Assembly (NCBI GenBank): GCA_945868195.1
Contig: CAMBLP010000006.1
Coordinates: 1-32,632 of the forward strand
Direction of reading: 5' to 3'
DNA: 32,632 nucleotides
Source of the DNA: Bordetella parapertussis
GTDB lineage: Bacteria; Pseudomonadota; Gammaproteobacteria; Burkholderiales; Burkholderiaceae_B
Shown here: positions 15,468-22,826 of the stretch, one piece after another
Layout of the letters: each line of letters starts with the position of its first letter
Position numbering within the stretch: the first letter of the stretch is position 1
Notes under the pieces: model-generated
The model's database searches: none
The model's input: only the letters and a program-made list of their open reading frames with translations
Told to the model about the DNA's origin: nothing
Made by a program: the position numbers and the translations under genes

Positions 15468-16637
15468 ATGGCTGCAAAGTCTTCAGACTATCTCTTTACC
15501 TCCGAATCCGTTTCCGAAGGACATCCCGACAAGGTCGCCGACCAGGTCTCCGATGCCGTGTTGGATGCGATTTTTACCCAGGACCCCCATGCACGTGTTG
15601 CGGCTGAAACGCTTTGCAACACAGGCTTGGTCGTGCTGGCCGGTGAAATCACCACCACTGCAAACGTCGATTACATCCAAGTTGCGCGCGACACGATCAA
15701 GCGTATTGGCTACGACAATACCGACTACGGTATCGACTACAAAGGCTGCGCGGTGTTGGTCGCCTACGACAAACAGTCACCTGATATCGCTCAGGGCGTG
15801 GACCGTAGCTCAGAGGATTACCTCAATCAGGGCGCTGGCGACCAGGGATTGATGTTTGGTTACGCATGTAACGAAACACCTGATTTGATGCCTGCTCCAA
15901 TCTGGTACGCACACCGTCTGGTGCAGCGTCAGAGCGAATTGCGCAAAGATGGCCGTCTGCCCTGGCTGCGTCCTGATGCCAAATCACAGGTCACTTTCCG
16001 TTATGTCGATGGCAAGCCTGTCGAGGTCGACACGGTCGTGTTGTCGACACAGCACGCCCCGGAGATTTCACAGACCGCGATCCACGAAGCCGTGATCGAG
16101 CACATCATTCGTCCAAGTTTCCCCTCTGGTTTGTTGACAGCCAAGACCAAGTTTTTGATCAACCCAACCGGTCGCTTTGTGATCGGCGGACCCCAGGGTG
16201 ATTGCGGTCTGACCGGTCGTAAGATCATCGTCGACACCTACGGTGGCGCATGCCGTCACGGTGGTGGCGCGTTCTCCGGCAAGGACCCTTCAAAGGTTGA
16301 CCGTTCAGCCGCTTACGCTGCACGCTATGTGGCTAAAAACATCGTGGCTGCTGGCTTGGCGAGCAAGTGCGAAGTCCAGGTGAGCTATGCGATCGGTGTA
16401 GCAGAACCGATCAACATCACGGTTGACACACATGGCACAGGTGTCGTGTCTGACGAGCAGTTGTCCAAACTCGTGCGCGAGCATTTTGACCTGCGTCCTA
16501 AAGGCATCGTCAACATGCTTGACCTGTTGCGTCCAATCTACAGCAAGACAGCCGCCTACGGCCACTTTGGTCGTAACGAGCCCGAGTTCAGCTGGGAAGC
16601 CACTGACCGTGCTGCTGCACTGAAAAAGTCAGTCTAA
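15468..16637 (+). CDS. metK: S-adenosylmethionine synthetase
   Basis: 389 residues. ATG 15468 was chosen over GTG 15462 because AGGA sits seven bases ahead and the protein then starts [22 protein letters not shown]. Signatures: [29 protein letters not shown] and [24 protein letters not shown]. The enzyme makes SAM from methionine and ATP in the cytoplasm. It opens the methyl-cycle portion of the window (ahcY and metF follow within 5 kb). A structured leader precedes it and may control translation. DUF1289 follows after one base and is likely cotranscribed. Confidence 0.98.
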   Translation: MAAKSSDYLFTSESVSEGHPDKVADQVSDAVLDAIFTQDPHARVAAETLCNTGLVVLAGEITTTANVDYIQVARDTIKRIGYDNTDYGIDYKGCAVLVAYDKQSPDIAQGVDRSSEDYLNQGAGDQGLMFGYACNETPDLMPAPIWYAHRLVQRQSELRKDGRLPWLRPDAKSQVTFRYVDGKPVEVDTVVLSTQHAPEISQTAIHEAVIEHIIRPSFPSGLLTAKTKFLINPTGRFVIGGPQGDCGLTGRKIIVDTYGGACRHGGGAFSGKDPSKVDRSAAYAARYVAKNIVAAGLASKCEVQVSYAIGVAEPINITVDTHGTGVVSDEQLSKLVREHFDLRPKGIVNMLDLLRPIYSKTAAYGHFGRNEPEFSWEATDRAAALKKSV

Positions 16638-16638
16638 G

Positions 16639-16908
16639 TTGACCACTCAGCCACCGTCATTAAACTGGGATGAGGCACCTGAGGGTGCTTCATCCCAAGC
16701 TTCTGGTCACGTGCCAGAAGACGTTACAAATGGTGCAGATTCGCCTTGTGTGGCAATTTGCTCCACCTTGTTTGATGATGTGTGTCGTGGCTGTGGCCGC
16801 ACGGTCATGGAGGTCTCGAATTGGGTCTTCATGACCAAAGAGGAAAAGCACCCTGTCTGGGTGCGTATTCGTGCTGAAGGTTACCCAAAAAAGCCCGGGG
16901 AAACCTAA
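16639..16908 (+). CDS. DUF1289 domain protein
   Basis: 89 residues if started at TTG 16639, one base after the metK stop; the start is uncertain, and a GTG 24 codons in is possible. The core SPCVAICSTLFDDVCRGCGRTVMEVSNW (residues 35-62) is the DUF1289 pattern, with C37, C41, C49 and C52 as likely metal ligands, probably iron-sulfur or zinc. Function unestablished. Its TAA stop (16906-16908) interlocks with the TAG stop (16905-16907) of the convergent dehydrogenase gene. Confidence 0.82.
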   Translation: MTTQPPSLNWDEAPEGASSQASGHVPEDVTNGADSPCVAICSTLFDDVCRGCGRTVMEVSNWVFMTKEEKHPVWVRIRAEGYPKKPGET

Positions 16909-17819
16909 CTCTCTTTCTTTTCCGACAAGGTGTCGCCTGCTAAGGCTTCGGACAACTTGGCAATCGCCGTATGGTCCTGGCCGGGTCCGAGCAGTTGTGC
17001 GCACGAGGCCCACATTTCGCGGCACAACGACGAAAAAGGTGTCGGTGTGTTGGTGTCGCGACCGATGCCCAAGGCAATGCTCAGGTCTTTGACCATCAGG
17101 TCTAGACCAAAACCGGCGTTGTACTTACCCGACAAGACGAACTGTTTGAATTTCTTCTGTGTGGAGTTGTTCATTCCTGTCGAAGAATTCAGCACGTCGA
17201 CCATGGCGGCAGGGTCCAAACCAAAGCGTTTGCCGATCAGCAAGGCTTCGACGCCGATCAAAAAGCCGCCCGCGGACACGAGGTTGTTGAGTGCTTTCAT
17301 GGCATGCGCTGAACCGACATCGCCGGTTGGCGTAATCGAGTTGCCCATACAAGAAAGCGCGGGACGTATGCGCTCGAGAATCTCGGGGCGGCCACCAAAC
17401 ATGATGGCGAGTTCTCCAGTTTTAGCGCGAGGCACGCCGCCAGAGACGGGTGCATCGACCATGTGGCCTTTGGCTGCTTTGACTTGCTCGGCCAGTGTGC
17501 GTGTGATGGTCGGCACGCCAGAGGTCATGTCGATGACGACTGCGCCCGGACGCAGTCCCGCCAACAAGCCATCGGGCCCATTGAGGACCGCTTCAACAAT
17601 GTTGCTGGTGGGCAAGATGGTGATGATGAACTCGGAGGCGGCAGCGAGTGCGCGGTTGGAGGTGGCGACTGTGCCACCGATTTCCTTGGCGAAGGCTTGT
17701 GCACGCTCTTTCGAGGCGTCGATGACCTGAAGTGGGTAGCCTGCTTTGTGCAGCAGAGAAGCCATCGGCCATCCCATGCTGCCCAAGCCTACAAAACCGA
17801 TCGTGGGTAAGGCGCTCAT
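16905..17819 (-). CDS. Beta-hydroxyacid dehydrogenase (3-hydroxyisobutyrate/tartronate-semialdehyde type)
   Basis: 304 residues. Rossmann motif FVGLGSMGWPMA (9-20), substrate-binding DAPVSGGVPRAKTGELAIM (122-140) and the catalytic K175 in MKALNNLVSAGG place it in the beta-hydroxyacid dehydrogenase family. Members reduce or oxidise tartronate semialdehyde, 3-hydroxyisobutyrate or L-threonate with NAD(P). Sequence alone does not pick the substrate. Its ATG overlaps the stop of the upstream CMD-family gene by four bases (ATGA), so these two are an operon and may act on related oxidised intermediates. Confidence 0.9.
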   Translation of the reverse strand: MSALPTIGFVGLGSMGWPMASLLHKAGYPLQVIDASKERAQAFAKEIGGTVATSNRALAAASEFIITILPTSNIVEAVLNGPDGLLAGLRPGAVVIDMTSGVPTITRTLAEQVKAAKGHMVDAPVSGGVPRAKTGELAIMFGGRPEILERIRPALSCMGNSITPTGDVGSAHAMKALNNLVSAGGFLIGVEALLIGKRFGLDPAAMVDVLNSSTGMNNSTQKKFKQFVLSGKYNAGFGLDLMVKDLSIALGIGRDTNTPTPFSSLCREMWASCAQLLGPGQDHTAIAKLSEALAGDTLSEKKES

Positions 17820-18331
17820 TTCTTAACTGCCTTTTTTGCAACGGCCTTTTTTGCGGCTGCTTTTTTCGCAGGTGCTTTCTTTGCAGGCGCTTTCTTGGCA
17901 GCGACCTTTTTCTTGGCGGCTTTGGCGGCAGCTTTGGTGTAAGCGCCTTCTTCTTCGAGGACCTGGTTTGCAGCTTTAAAGGCGTCCAAGCCAGCGGGGA
18001 TGCCACAGTAGACGGTGGCGTGCAGCAGGACTTCTTTGATTTCTTCGACGGTGACGCCGTTGGCCAATGCGCCTTTGACGTGTAGCTTGATTTCAGCCGA
18101 ACGGTTCAGCGCGGTCAGCATGGCGAGGTTAAGCATGCTGCGCGTCTTGCGGCTCAGGCCGTCACGGGTCCAGGCGTAGCCCCAGCACCACTCAGTGGTG
18201 ATGTGCTGAAAAGCCATGGTGAAGTCGTTGGCTTTGGCAATGGAGCCATCCACGTAATCCGCGCCGAGCACGGCACGACGAACGGCCAAGCCGTCTTTGA
18301 ATAATTGAGCGGTTTCGCTTTTAGCAGACAT
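17816..18331 (-). CDS. Carboxymuconolactone decarboxylase-family protein with histone H1-like tail
   Basis: 171 residues from ATG 18331 (GGAG six bases upstream). Residues 10-125 are the CMD fold, very like PcaC: GLAVRRAVLGADYVDGSIA, FTMAFQHITTEWCWGYAWTRDGLSRKTRSMLNLAMLTALNR and LLHATVYCGIPAGLDAF. PcaC decarboxylates 4-carboxymuconolactone in the protocatechuate branch of the beta-ketoadipate pathway, but no other pca gene is nearby. Residues 133-171 form an Ala/Lys/Pro tail of repeated AAKK(A/V)PA units, unlike normal PcaC (about 130 residues), resembling bacterial H1-like proteins; it could bind nucleic acid or polyphosphate. Translationally coupled to the dehydrogenase downstream. Confidence 0.85.
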   Translation of the reverse strand: MSAKSETAQLFKDGLAVRRAVLGADYVDGSIAKANDFTMAFQHITTEWCWGYAWTRDGLSRKTRSMLNLAMLTALNRSAEIKLHVKGALANGVTVEEIKEVLLHATVYCGIPAGLDAFKAANQVLEEEGAYTKAAAKAAKKKVAAKKAPAKKAPAKKAAAKKAVAKKAVKK

Positions 18332-18471
18332 GTCAGGCTCCAAAATCAGTATGATCAAAAGTAAATAAAGTAAAACGTGTAACTAACACCACGAATGGTC
18401 TCGATTGTCTGCGCTTGTCTTTACCTATGTCAAGCTAGATTCATCATGGGGGTCATTTAAAGGAGCGACAA

Positions 18472-19269
18472 ATGAATTTGCCTAACTATGAAATTTACGC
18501 GCTGCGCTACGCGACGATTCAACAACGCATGCGCCGCGAAAACTTTATCGCTCAGGACCCGCATGATGAGCCGATGCCGATGGATTATTTTGTCTGGCTC
18601 ATTCGCGACGGGCAACGCAACATCCTGGTTGATACGGGGTTTAATGCGCGCCAGGCTAAAGAGCGCGGGCGCACCCTGTTGCGCTGTCCGATTGGCGCGC
18701 TGTCGCTGCTGGGTCTTGCGCCCGAAGACATTGAGGATGTTGTGTTGACGCATTTGCATTATGACCATGCGGGCAATATCGATCTGCTGCCCAACGCACG
18801 CTTTCATGTCCAGGAGGACGAGCTGGATTACGCTTGCGGCAAGCACATGTGTCACGGGTTGTTTCGTCATGCCTACGATGTGGAGGATGTGGTGAGTCTT
18901 GTGCGCCGTGTCTATGCGGAGCGCGTACATTTTCATCAGGGGCGTGTCGATTTGGCGCCGGGCATCGAGCTGATCAAGATCGGTGGTCACACCAAGGGCT
19001 TGCAATCTTTGCGTGTCCACACAGCGCGGGGCTGGGTCGTACTGGCTTCGGATGCGAGCCATTTTTATGAAAATATGGAAAGACCCTCGCCGTTTCCGAT
19101 TGTGTTTCATGTGGGCGATATGGTGGCCGGTTATGCGACCTTGCGTGCGGCAGCCGCTTCGGCACAACACATCATCCCCGGGCACGATCCCATGGTGCGG
19201 ACGCGCTATCCTTTTCATGGCAACCCTGCGGATGATATTGTGGCGTTGCACTTGCCGCCAAAGACTTAA
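18472..19269 (+). CDS. AHL-lactonase-like metallo-beta-lactamase-fold hydrolase
   Basis: 265 residues. The dinuclear metal motif THLHYDHAGN (93-102) is followed by further ligands H173 (GGHTKG), D194 (ASDASH) and H238 (IIPGHDP), the layout of N-acyl-homoserine lactonases such as AiiA. The DYFVWLIRDG...ILVDTGF start also fits that family. It would hydrolyse a lactone or ester in the cytoplasm; no signal peptide is seen. Start ATG 18472 has AAGGAG seven bases upstream. It is divergent from the CMD-family gene across 140 bases and upstream of the SAH riboswitch. Quorum quenching is possible but unproven; many relatives open catabolic lactones. Confidence 0.85.
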   Translation: MNLPNYEIYALRYATIQQRMRRENFIAQDPHDEPMPMDYFVWLIRDGQRNILVDTGFNARQAKERGRTLLRCPIGALSLLGLAPEDIEDVVLTHLHYDHAGNIDLLPNARFHVQEDELDYACGKHMCHGLFRHAYDVEDVVSLVRRVYAERVHFHQGRVDLAPGIELIKIGGHTKGLQSLRVHTARGWVVLASDASHFYENMERPSPFPIVFHVGDMVAGYATLRAAAASAQHIIPGHDPMVRTRYPFHGNPADDIVALHLPPKT

Positions 19270-19331
19270 ATCGAAAGGGGTTGTTGGGTCAGGCTGGCGG
19301 GTAAACCCTATCGCAATCCCCAAAAACGGGC

Positions 19332-19337
19332 TACAAT
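19332..19337 (+). promoter_or_regulatory. -10 element of the ahcY promoter
   Basis: TACAAT lies 12 bases before the first conserved base of the SAH riboswitch (19349), the right distance for a transcript starting just ahead of the aptamer. No convincing -35 was seen at 16-18 bases upstream. Confidence 0.5.
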
Positions 19338-19348
19338 AGACCTGCTTT

Positions 19349-19437
19349 TGAGGAGCGTTGCGACGGGGCAATCCCGCCAGGCTCATTAGCTTCCCCGTTA
19401 CCGTCGGCCCTTTTTGTCGACCTTAACAGCGCTCACC
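19349..19437 (+). ncRNA. S-adenosylhomocysteine (SAH) riboswitch
   Basis: The conserved blocks of the SAH aptamer appear in order: GAGGAGCGTTGCGAC (19350-19364), CCGCCAGGCTC (19374-19384) and AACAGCGCTCAC (19425-19436). GAGCG/CGCTC closes the outer stem, and the GGCTC block can form the pseudoknot. It lies about 85 bases before ahcY, the known location of this riboswitch in beta- and gammaproteobacteria, and is an ON switch for clearing SAH. The leader continues with no clear terminator, so control may be translational at GGAG (19509-19512) or act by another route. Confidence 0.9.
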
Positions 19438-19521
19438 CAATCCTGCCAAGCAGCGATTGCGGTGGTGCACAAGACACAGCCGTTCAATCGTTGTTCCGCG
19501 GGCTCAACGGAGCTTTTAGAC

Positions 19522-20937
19522 ATGAACGCTATCAAAGAAAAACTCGCAGATTACATCGTTGCCGATATCAATCAGGCTGATTTTGGTCGTCGCGAGATCG
19601 CCATTGCTGAAACAGAAATGCCTGGTCTGATGGCCACGCGCGAAGAGTTTGCTAAAACCAAGCCATTGAAAGGCGCCCGCATCACGGGTAGCTTGCACAT
19701 GACGATTCAGACTGCTGTGCTGATCGAGACTTTGCAGGCACTCGGCGCTGAAGTCCGGTGGGCCTCTTGCAATATCTATTCCACACAAGACCACGCTGCT
19801 GCAGCCATCGCAGCAATGGGCACGCCCGTGTTCGCCAAAAAAGGCGAGTCTCTGGTCGAGTACTGGGACTACACACACAAAATTTTTGAATGGCCTGGCG
19901 ACAAGCAGGCCAACATGATTTTGGATGACGGTGGCGATGCCACACTCTTGTTGCACCTCGGTACAAAAGCTGAGAGCGACATTTCGGTCTTGAATAACCC
20001 AGGCTCCGAAGAAGAAGTCGTCTTGTTTGCTGCCATCAAAGCGCAGATCAAAAAAGATCCTAAGTGGTACTCCACACGTTTAGCCCAGATCAAGGGCGTG
20101 ACTGAGGAAACCACCACAGGCGTTCTGCGTCTGTATCAAATGTCGAAAAAAGGCGAACTTGCTTTTGCTGCGATTAACGTCAACGACTCCGTCACTAAGT
20201 CAAAGTTTGACAACCTGTACGGCTGCCGCGAATCGTTGGTCGACGCCATCAAGCGTGCGACAGACGTTATGATCGCTGGCAAAGTTGCAGTGGTTGCAGG
20301 CTACGGCGATGTGGGTAAGGGTTCAGCTCAAGCCTTAGCCGCGTTGCGCGCCCAAGTTTGGGTCACTGAAGTCGATCCAATCTGCGCACTGCAGGCTGCG
20401 ATGGAAGGCTTTAAGGTTGTCACCATGGAAGAAGCCGCAGACAAGGCTGACATTTTCGTGACAGCAACAGGCAATTACAACGTCATTACGCGTGCCCACA
20501 TGGACCGTATGAAGGACCAGGCCATTGTTTGTAACATCGGTCACTTCGACAATGAAATCGATGTCGTCGGTATCGAAGACTTGCAGTGGGAAGAAATCAA
20601 GCCACAAGTCGATCACGTGATTTTCCCTAACGGCAAGCGCATTATCTTGTTGGCTAAGGGCCGTCTCGTGAACCTCGGCTGCGGCACAGGTCACCCCTCG
20701 TTCGTGATGTCTTCATCGTTTACCAACCAGACGATTGCACAGATTGAACTGTTCTCGCGCAACGAAGAGTACAAGTCAGGTCAGGTCTATGTGTTGCCTA
20801 AGCATCTCGACGAAAAAGTCGCACGTCTGCACCTCAAGAAGATCGGTGCAAACTTGACAACGTTGACACCTCAGCAAGCGGCTTACATTAGCGTCAAGCA
20901 AGAAGGTCCTTTCAAGGGCGATGCTTACCGCTATTGA
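19522..20937 (+). CDS. ahcY: S-adenosylhomocysteine hydrolase (adenosylhomocysteinase)
   Basis: 471 residues from ATG 19522, with GGAG nine bases upstream; the open frame before it is riboswitch leader, not protein. NAD-binding GYGDVGKG (260-267), [14 protein letters not shown] and [13 protein letters not shown] are present, and the C-terminal segment ending [10 protein letters not shown] reaches across the dimer. An insertion around residues 148-190 relative to shorter forms is usual for proteobacteria. The enzyme splits SAH to homocysteine and adenosine, relieving methyltransferase inhibition. First gene of ahcY - PF04020 - metF, under the SAH riboswitch. Confidence 0.98.
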   Translation: MNAIKEKLADYIVADINQADFGRREIAIAETEMPGLMATREEFAKTKPLKGARITGSLHMTIQTAVLIETLQALGAEVRWASCNIYSTQDHAAAAIAAMGTPVFAKKGESLVEYWDYTHKIFEWPGDKQANMILDDGGDATLLLHLGTKAESDISVLNNPGSEEEVVLFAAIKAQIKKDPKWYSTRLAQIKGVTEETTTGVLRLYQMSKKGELAFAAINVNDSVTKSKFDNLYGCRESLVDAIKRATDVMIAGKVAVVAGYGDVGKGSAQALAALRAQVWVTEVDPICALQAAMEGFKVVTMEEAADKADIFVTATGNYNVITRAHMDRMKDQAIVCNIGHFDNEIDVVGIEDLQWEEIKPQVDHVIFPNGKRIILLAKGRLVNLGCGTGHPSFVMSSSFTNQTIAQIELFSRNEEYKSGQVYVLPKHLDEKVARLHLKKIGANLTTLTPQQAAYISVKQEGPFKGDAYRY

Positions 20938-20969
20938 TTGACTTTGAGTAGTGTTCACCGGAGATTGTC

Positions 20970-21308
20970 ATGACTTTATTGTTAGTCTGGATATTAAATG
21001 CGGTGACACTACTCATTGTTGCCTATGTGCTGCCTGGGATTGTGGTGTCCAGCTTCTGGGCCGCCATGCTTGCTGCAGCCGTGCTTGGTTTAATCAACAT
21101 GTTGGTTAAACCAATCTTCATTTTATTGACCTTGCCCATCACGATTGTGACGTTGGGTCTGTTTTTACTGGTGATTAACGCGCTGATGTTCTGGCTCGCC
21201 GGGTCGATCCTGAAAGGTTTTCAGGTCAACGGCTTTTGGTGGGCAGTCGGCGGTGCGCTGTTTTATAGCGTGATCTCCGGGTTTTTGACGAGTCTGATTA
21301 ATCGATGA
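20970..21308 (+). CDS. PF04020-family four-helix membrane protein (phage-holin-like)
   Basis: 112 residues, nearly all hydrophobic in four membrane segments (about 3-25, 28-50, 54-76 and 87-108). VKPIFILLTLPITIVTLGLFLLVINALMFWLAG is the family core. It is annotated in databases as a mycobacterial four-TM holin-like family, but chromosomal copies like this are not phage genes and have unknown function. Located between ahcY and metF, with ATGA overlap into metF (21305-21308), an arrangement that I recall as common in betaproteobacteria. Confidence 0.9.
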   Translation: MTLLLVWILNAVTLLIVAYVLPGIVVSSFWAAMLAAAVLGLINMLVKPIFILLTLPITIVTLGLFLLVINALMFWLAGSILKGFQVNGFWWAVGGALFYSVISGFLTSLINR

Positions 21309-22150
21309 GCTCCCCTTTGACGCCTGCGTTTAGCCTAGAGTTCTTCCCACCACGCGATGCCGCCGCGCAGCAGCGCCTTGTCGATGGCGCCAAACAAATG
21401 TTGGTCATCGACCCGCACTACGTCAGCGTGACGTTTGGCGCGGGTGGCTCGACGCGAGACGGTACGCTTGACACCGTCCGCATGATGCGCGCGCTCGGCC
21501 GTGATGCCGCGCCGCACTTGTCGTGTATTGGATCTACGCGCGATGAGCTTAGTGTCTTGCTGCAGCGCTATCGCGAAGAGGGCGTACGTCGCATTGTCGC
21601 ATTGCGCGGTGATATGCCTTCGGGCATGGGGGCTAGTGCTGCCGGTGCTCTTCAGTATGCTAGCGACTTGGTTGACTTTATTCGTCATGAAACAGGCGAC
21701 TGGTTTCATATCGAGGTCGCTGCCTATCCCGAGATGCATCCACAAGCTGCGGGGCCTGAAAAAGATCTCGCTCACTTTATTAACAAGGTACGTGCGGGCG
21801 CCAACAGTGCGATTACGCAGTATTTTTTTAATGCCGATGCGTATTTTGATTTTGTCGATCGTGTCCAAGCCAAGGGAATCAATATCCCCATTGTGCCTGG
21901 CATCATGCCCATCACCAATTACACGCAATTGATGCGGTTTTCAGAGATGTGTGGTGCAGAGGTGCCACGTTGGATCCGTCTGCGTTTGGCCGAGATGGGC
22001 GATGACAAAGACTCGATCCGGGCGTTTGGCACAGATGTCGTGACGAGTCTATGTGAAACGTTGTTAGACAATGGCGTGCCAGGCTTGCATTTCTATACCC
22101 TGAATAATGCCGAAGCCACGCTGTCGATATGGCACGGCTTGGATCGCTAG
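21305..22150 (+). CDS. metF: 5,10-methylenetetrahydrofolate reductase
   Basis: 281 residues, the bacterial catalytic-domain form. The N-terminal FSLEFFPPRD holds the catalytic Glu, followed by VSVTFGAGGSTRDGT, RIVALRGDMP, IEVAAYPEMHP and GIMPITNYTQLMRF, which bind FAD and folate. It reduces methylene-THF to methyl-THF for methionine synthesis. It overlaps the PF04020 gene by four bases and belongs to the ahcY operon, so its expression should follow SAH level. Convergent with the folate cyclo-ligase gene, four bases apart. Confidence 0.97.
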   Translation: MSSPLTPAFSLEFFPPRDAAAQQRLVDGAKQMLVIDPHYVSVTFGAGGSTRDGTLDTVRMMRALGRDAAPHLSCIGSTRDELSVLLQRYREEGVRRIVALRGDMPSGMGASAAGALQYASDLVDFIRHETGDWFHIEVAAYPEMHPQAAGPEKDLAHFINKVRAGANSAITQYFFNADAYFDFVDRVQAKGINIPIVPGIMPITNYTQLMRFSEMCGAEVPRWIRLRLAEMGDDKDSIRAFGTDVVTSLCETLLDNGVPGLHFYTLNNAEATLSIWHGLDR

Positions 22151-22154
22151 CGTA

Positions 22155-22775
22155 TCAGGCTGGCGGCGGAGCCTGCGTCCAACCGCAGGGTGTCAGGATG
22201 GCGTCGAGTGGATAATCGTGTACTTGCGCTTGATAGTTGGCCTCTTCTTCGATGCGGGCTTGGCTCCAGGCGATACCAAGAGCTAAAAAATCTTTGCCTG
22301 CTGCGTCGAGATTGGCGAGAGTGCGATCGTAATAGCCTCCTCCGTAGCCGAGACGTGCGCCATGATCTGTAAAACCAAGTGTTGGGATCAGCATCACGTC
22401 TGGCATCAGCTTTTCGCGACGGACGGGCTCTAATACACCAAAGGCACCAGGTTTTAAGGTGTCGGCTGGACACCAAGCGTGGAACTCAAGTGGCGACTGT
22501 TTTTTGACGACAACGGGTAGCGCGACGGTAAAACCTTGGGTGTGCAAATGATCGTACACAGGTCTTAAGTCGGGCTCGCTTTCCAAAGGCCAAAATCCGG
22601 CAACTATTTCAGGTGCGGTGTGTCCAAAAGTGTGTCGAGACACTCTGCGTGCGTCAAACCAAAGCCGCAGTTCAGTACAGAGTTGAGCACTCGCCTGTTG
22701 GCGTTCGGCAACAGGAATGGCCTCTCGCAGTCTGCGAAGCCGCATCCGAAGCTGGTCTGGGCTATTCTTTGACAT
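22155..22775 (-). CDS. 5-formyltetrahydrofolate cyclo-ligase
   Basis: 206 residues. The signature GARLGYGGGYYDRTL and the upstream MLIPTLGFTDHG identify the family; the N-terminus has the ATP-binding RLRRLREAIP helix and GFWPLESEPDLRPV. It converts 5-formyl-THF to 5,10-methenyl-THF with ATP, feeding the same folate pool MetF uses. Divergent from the lytic transglycosylase. The 6S RNA gene often found by this gene is not here, since only 51 bases separate the two starts. Confidence 0.95.
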   Translation of the reverse strand: MSKNSPDQLRMRLRRLREAIPVAERQQASAQLCTELRLWFDARRVSRHTFGHTAPEIVAGFWPLESEPDLRPVYDHLHTQGFTVALPVVVKKQSPLEFHAWCPADTLKPGAFGVLEPVRREKLMPDVMLIPTLGFTDHGARLGYGGGYYDRTLANLDAAGKDFLALGIAWSQARIEEEANYQAQVHDYPLDAILTPCGWTQAPPPA

Positions 22776-22826
22776 ATCCGTAGTAGTTGCTGACTAATTG
22801 TAGTGAATGGTGTTCAAAGGCATTGT

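Noticed and set aside
18457..19386. 309-codon open frame antisense to the lactonase-like gene
   Set aside because: It is longer than the gene it covers, but the translation is Arg/Gln/His-rich with no domain, while the opposite strand has a full metal-site motif set and a strong ribosome site.
20970..21308. Prophage remnant suggested by the holin-like family name
   Set aside because: The gene is embedded in the ahcY-metF operon with no other phage genes; the family name is historical.
22776..22826. 6S RNA gene beside the folate cyclo-ligase gene
   Set aside because: Only 51 bases separate the divergent starts, too little for the RNA.
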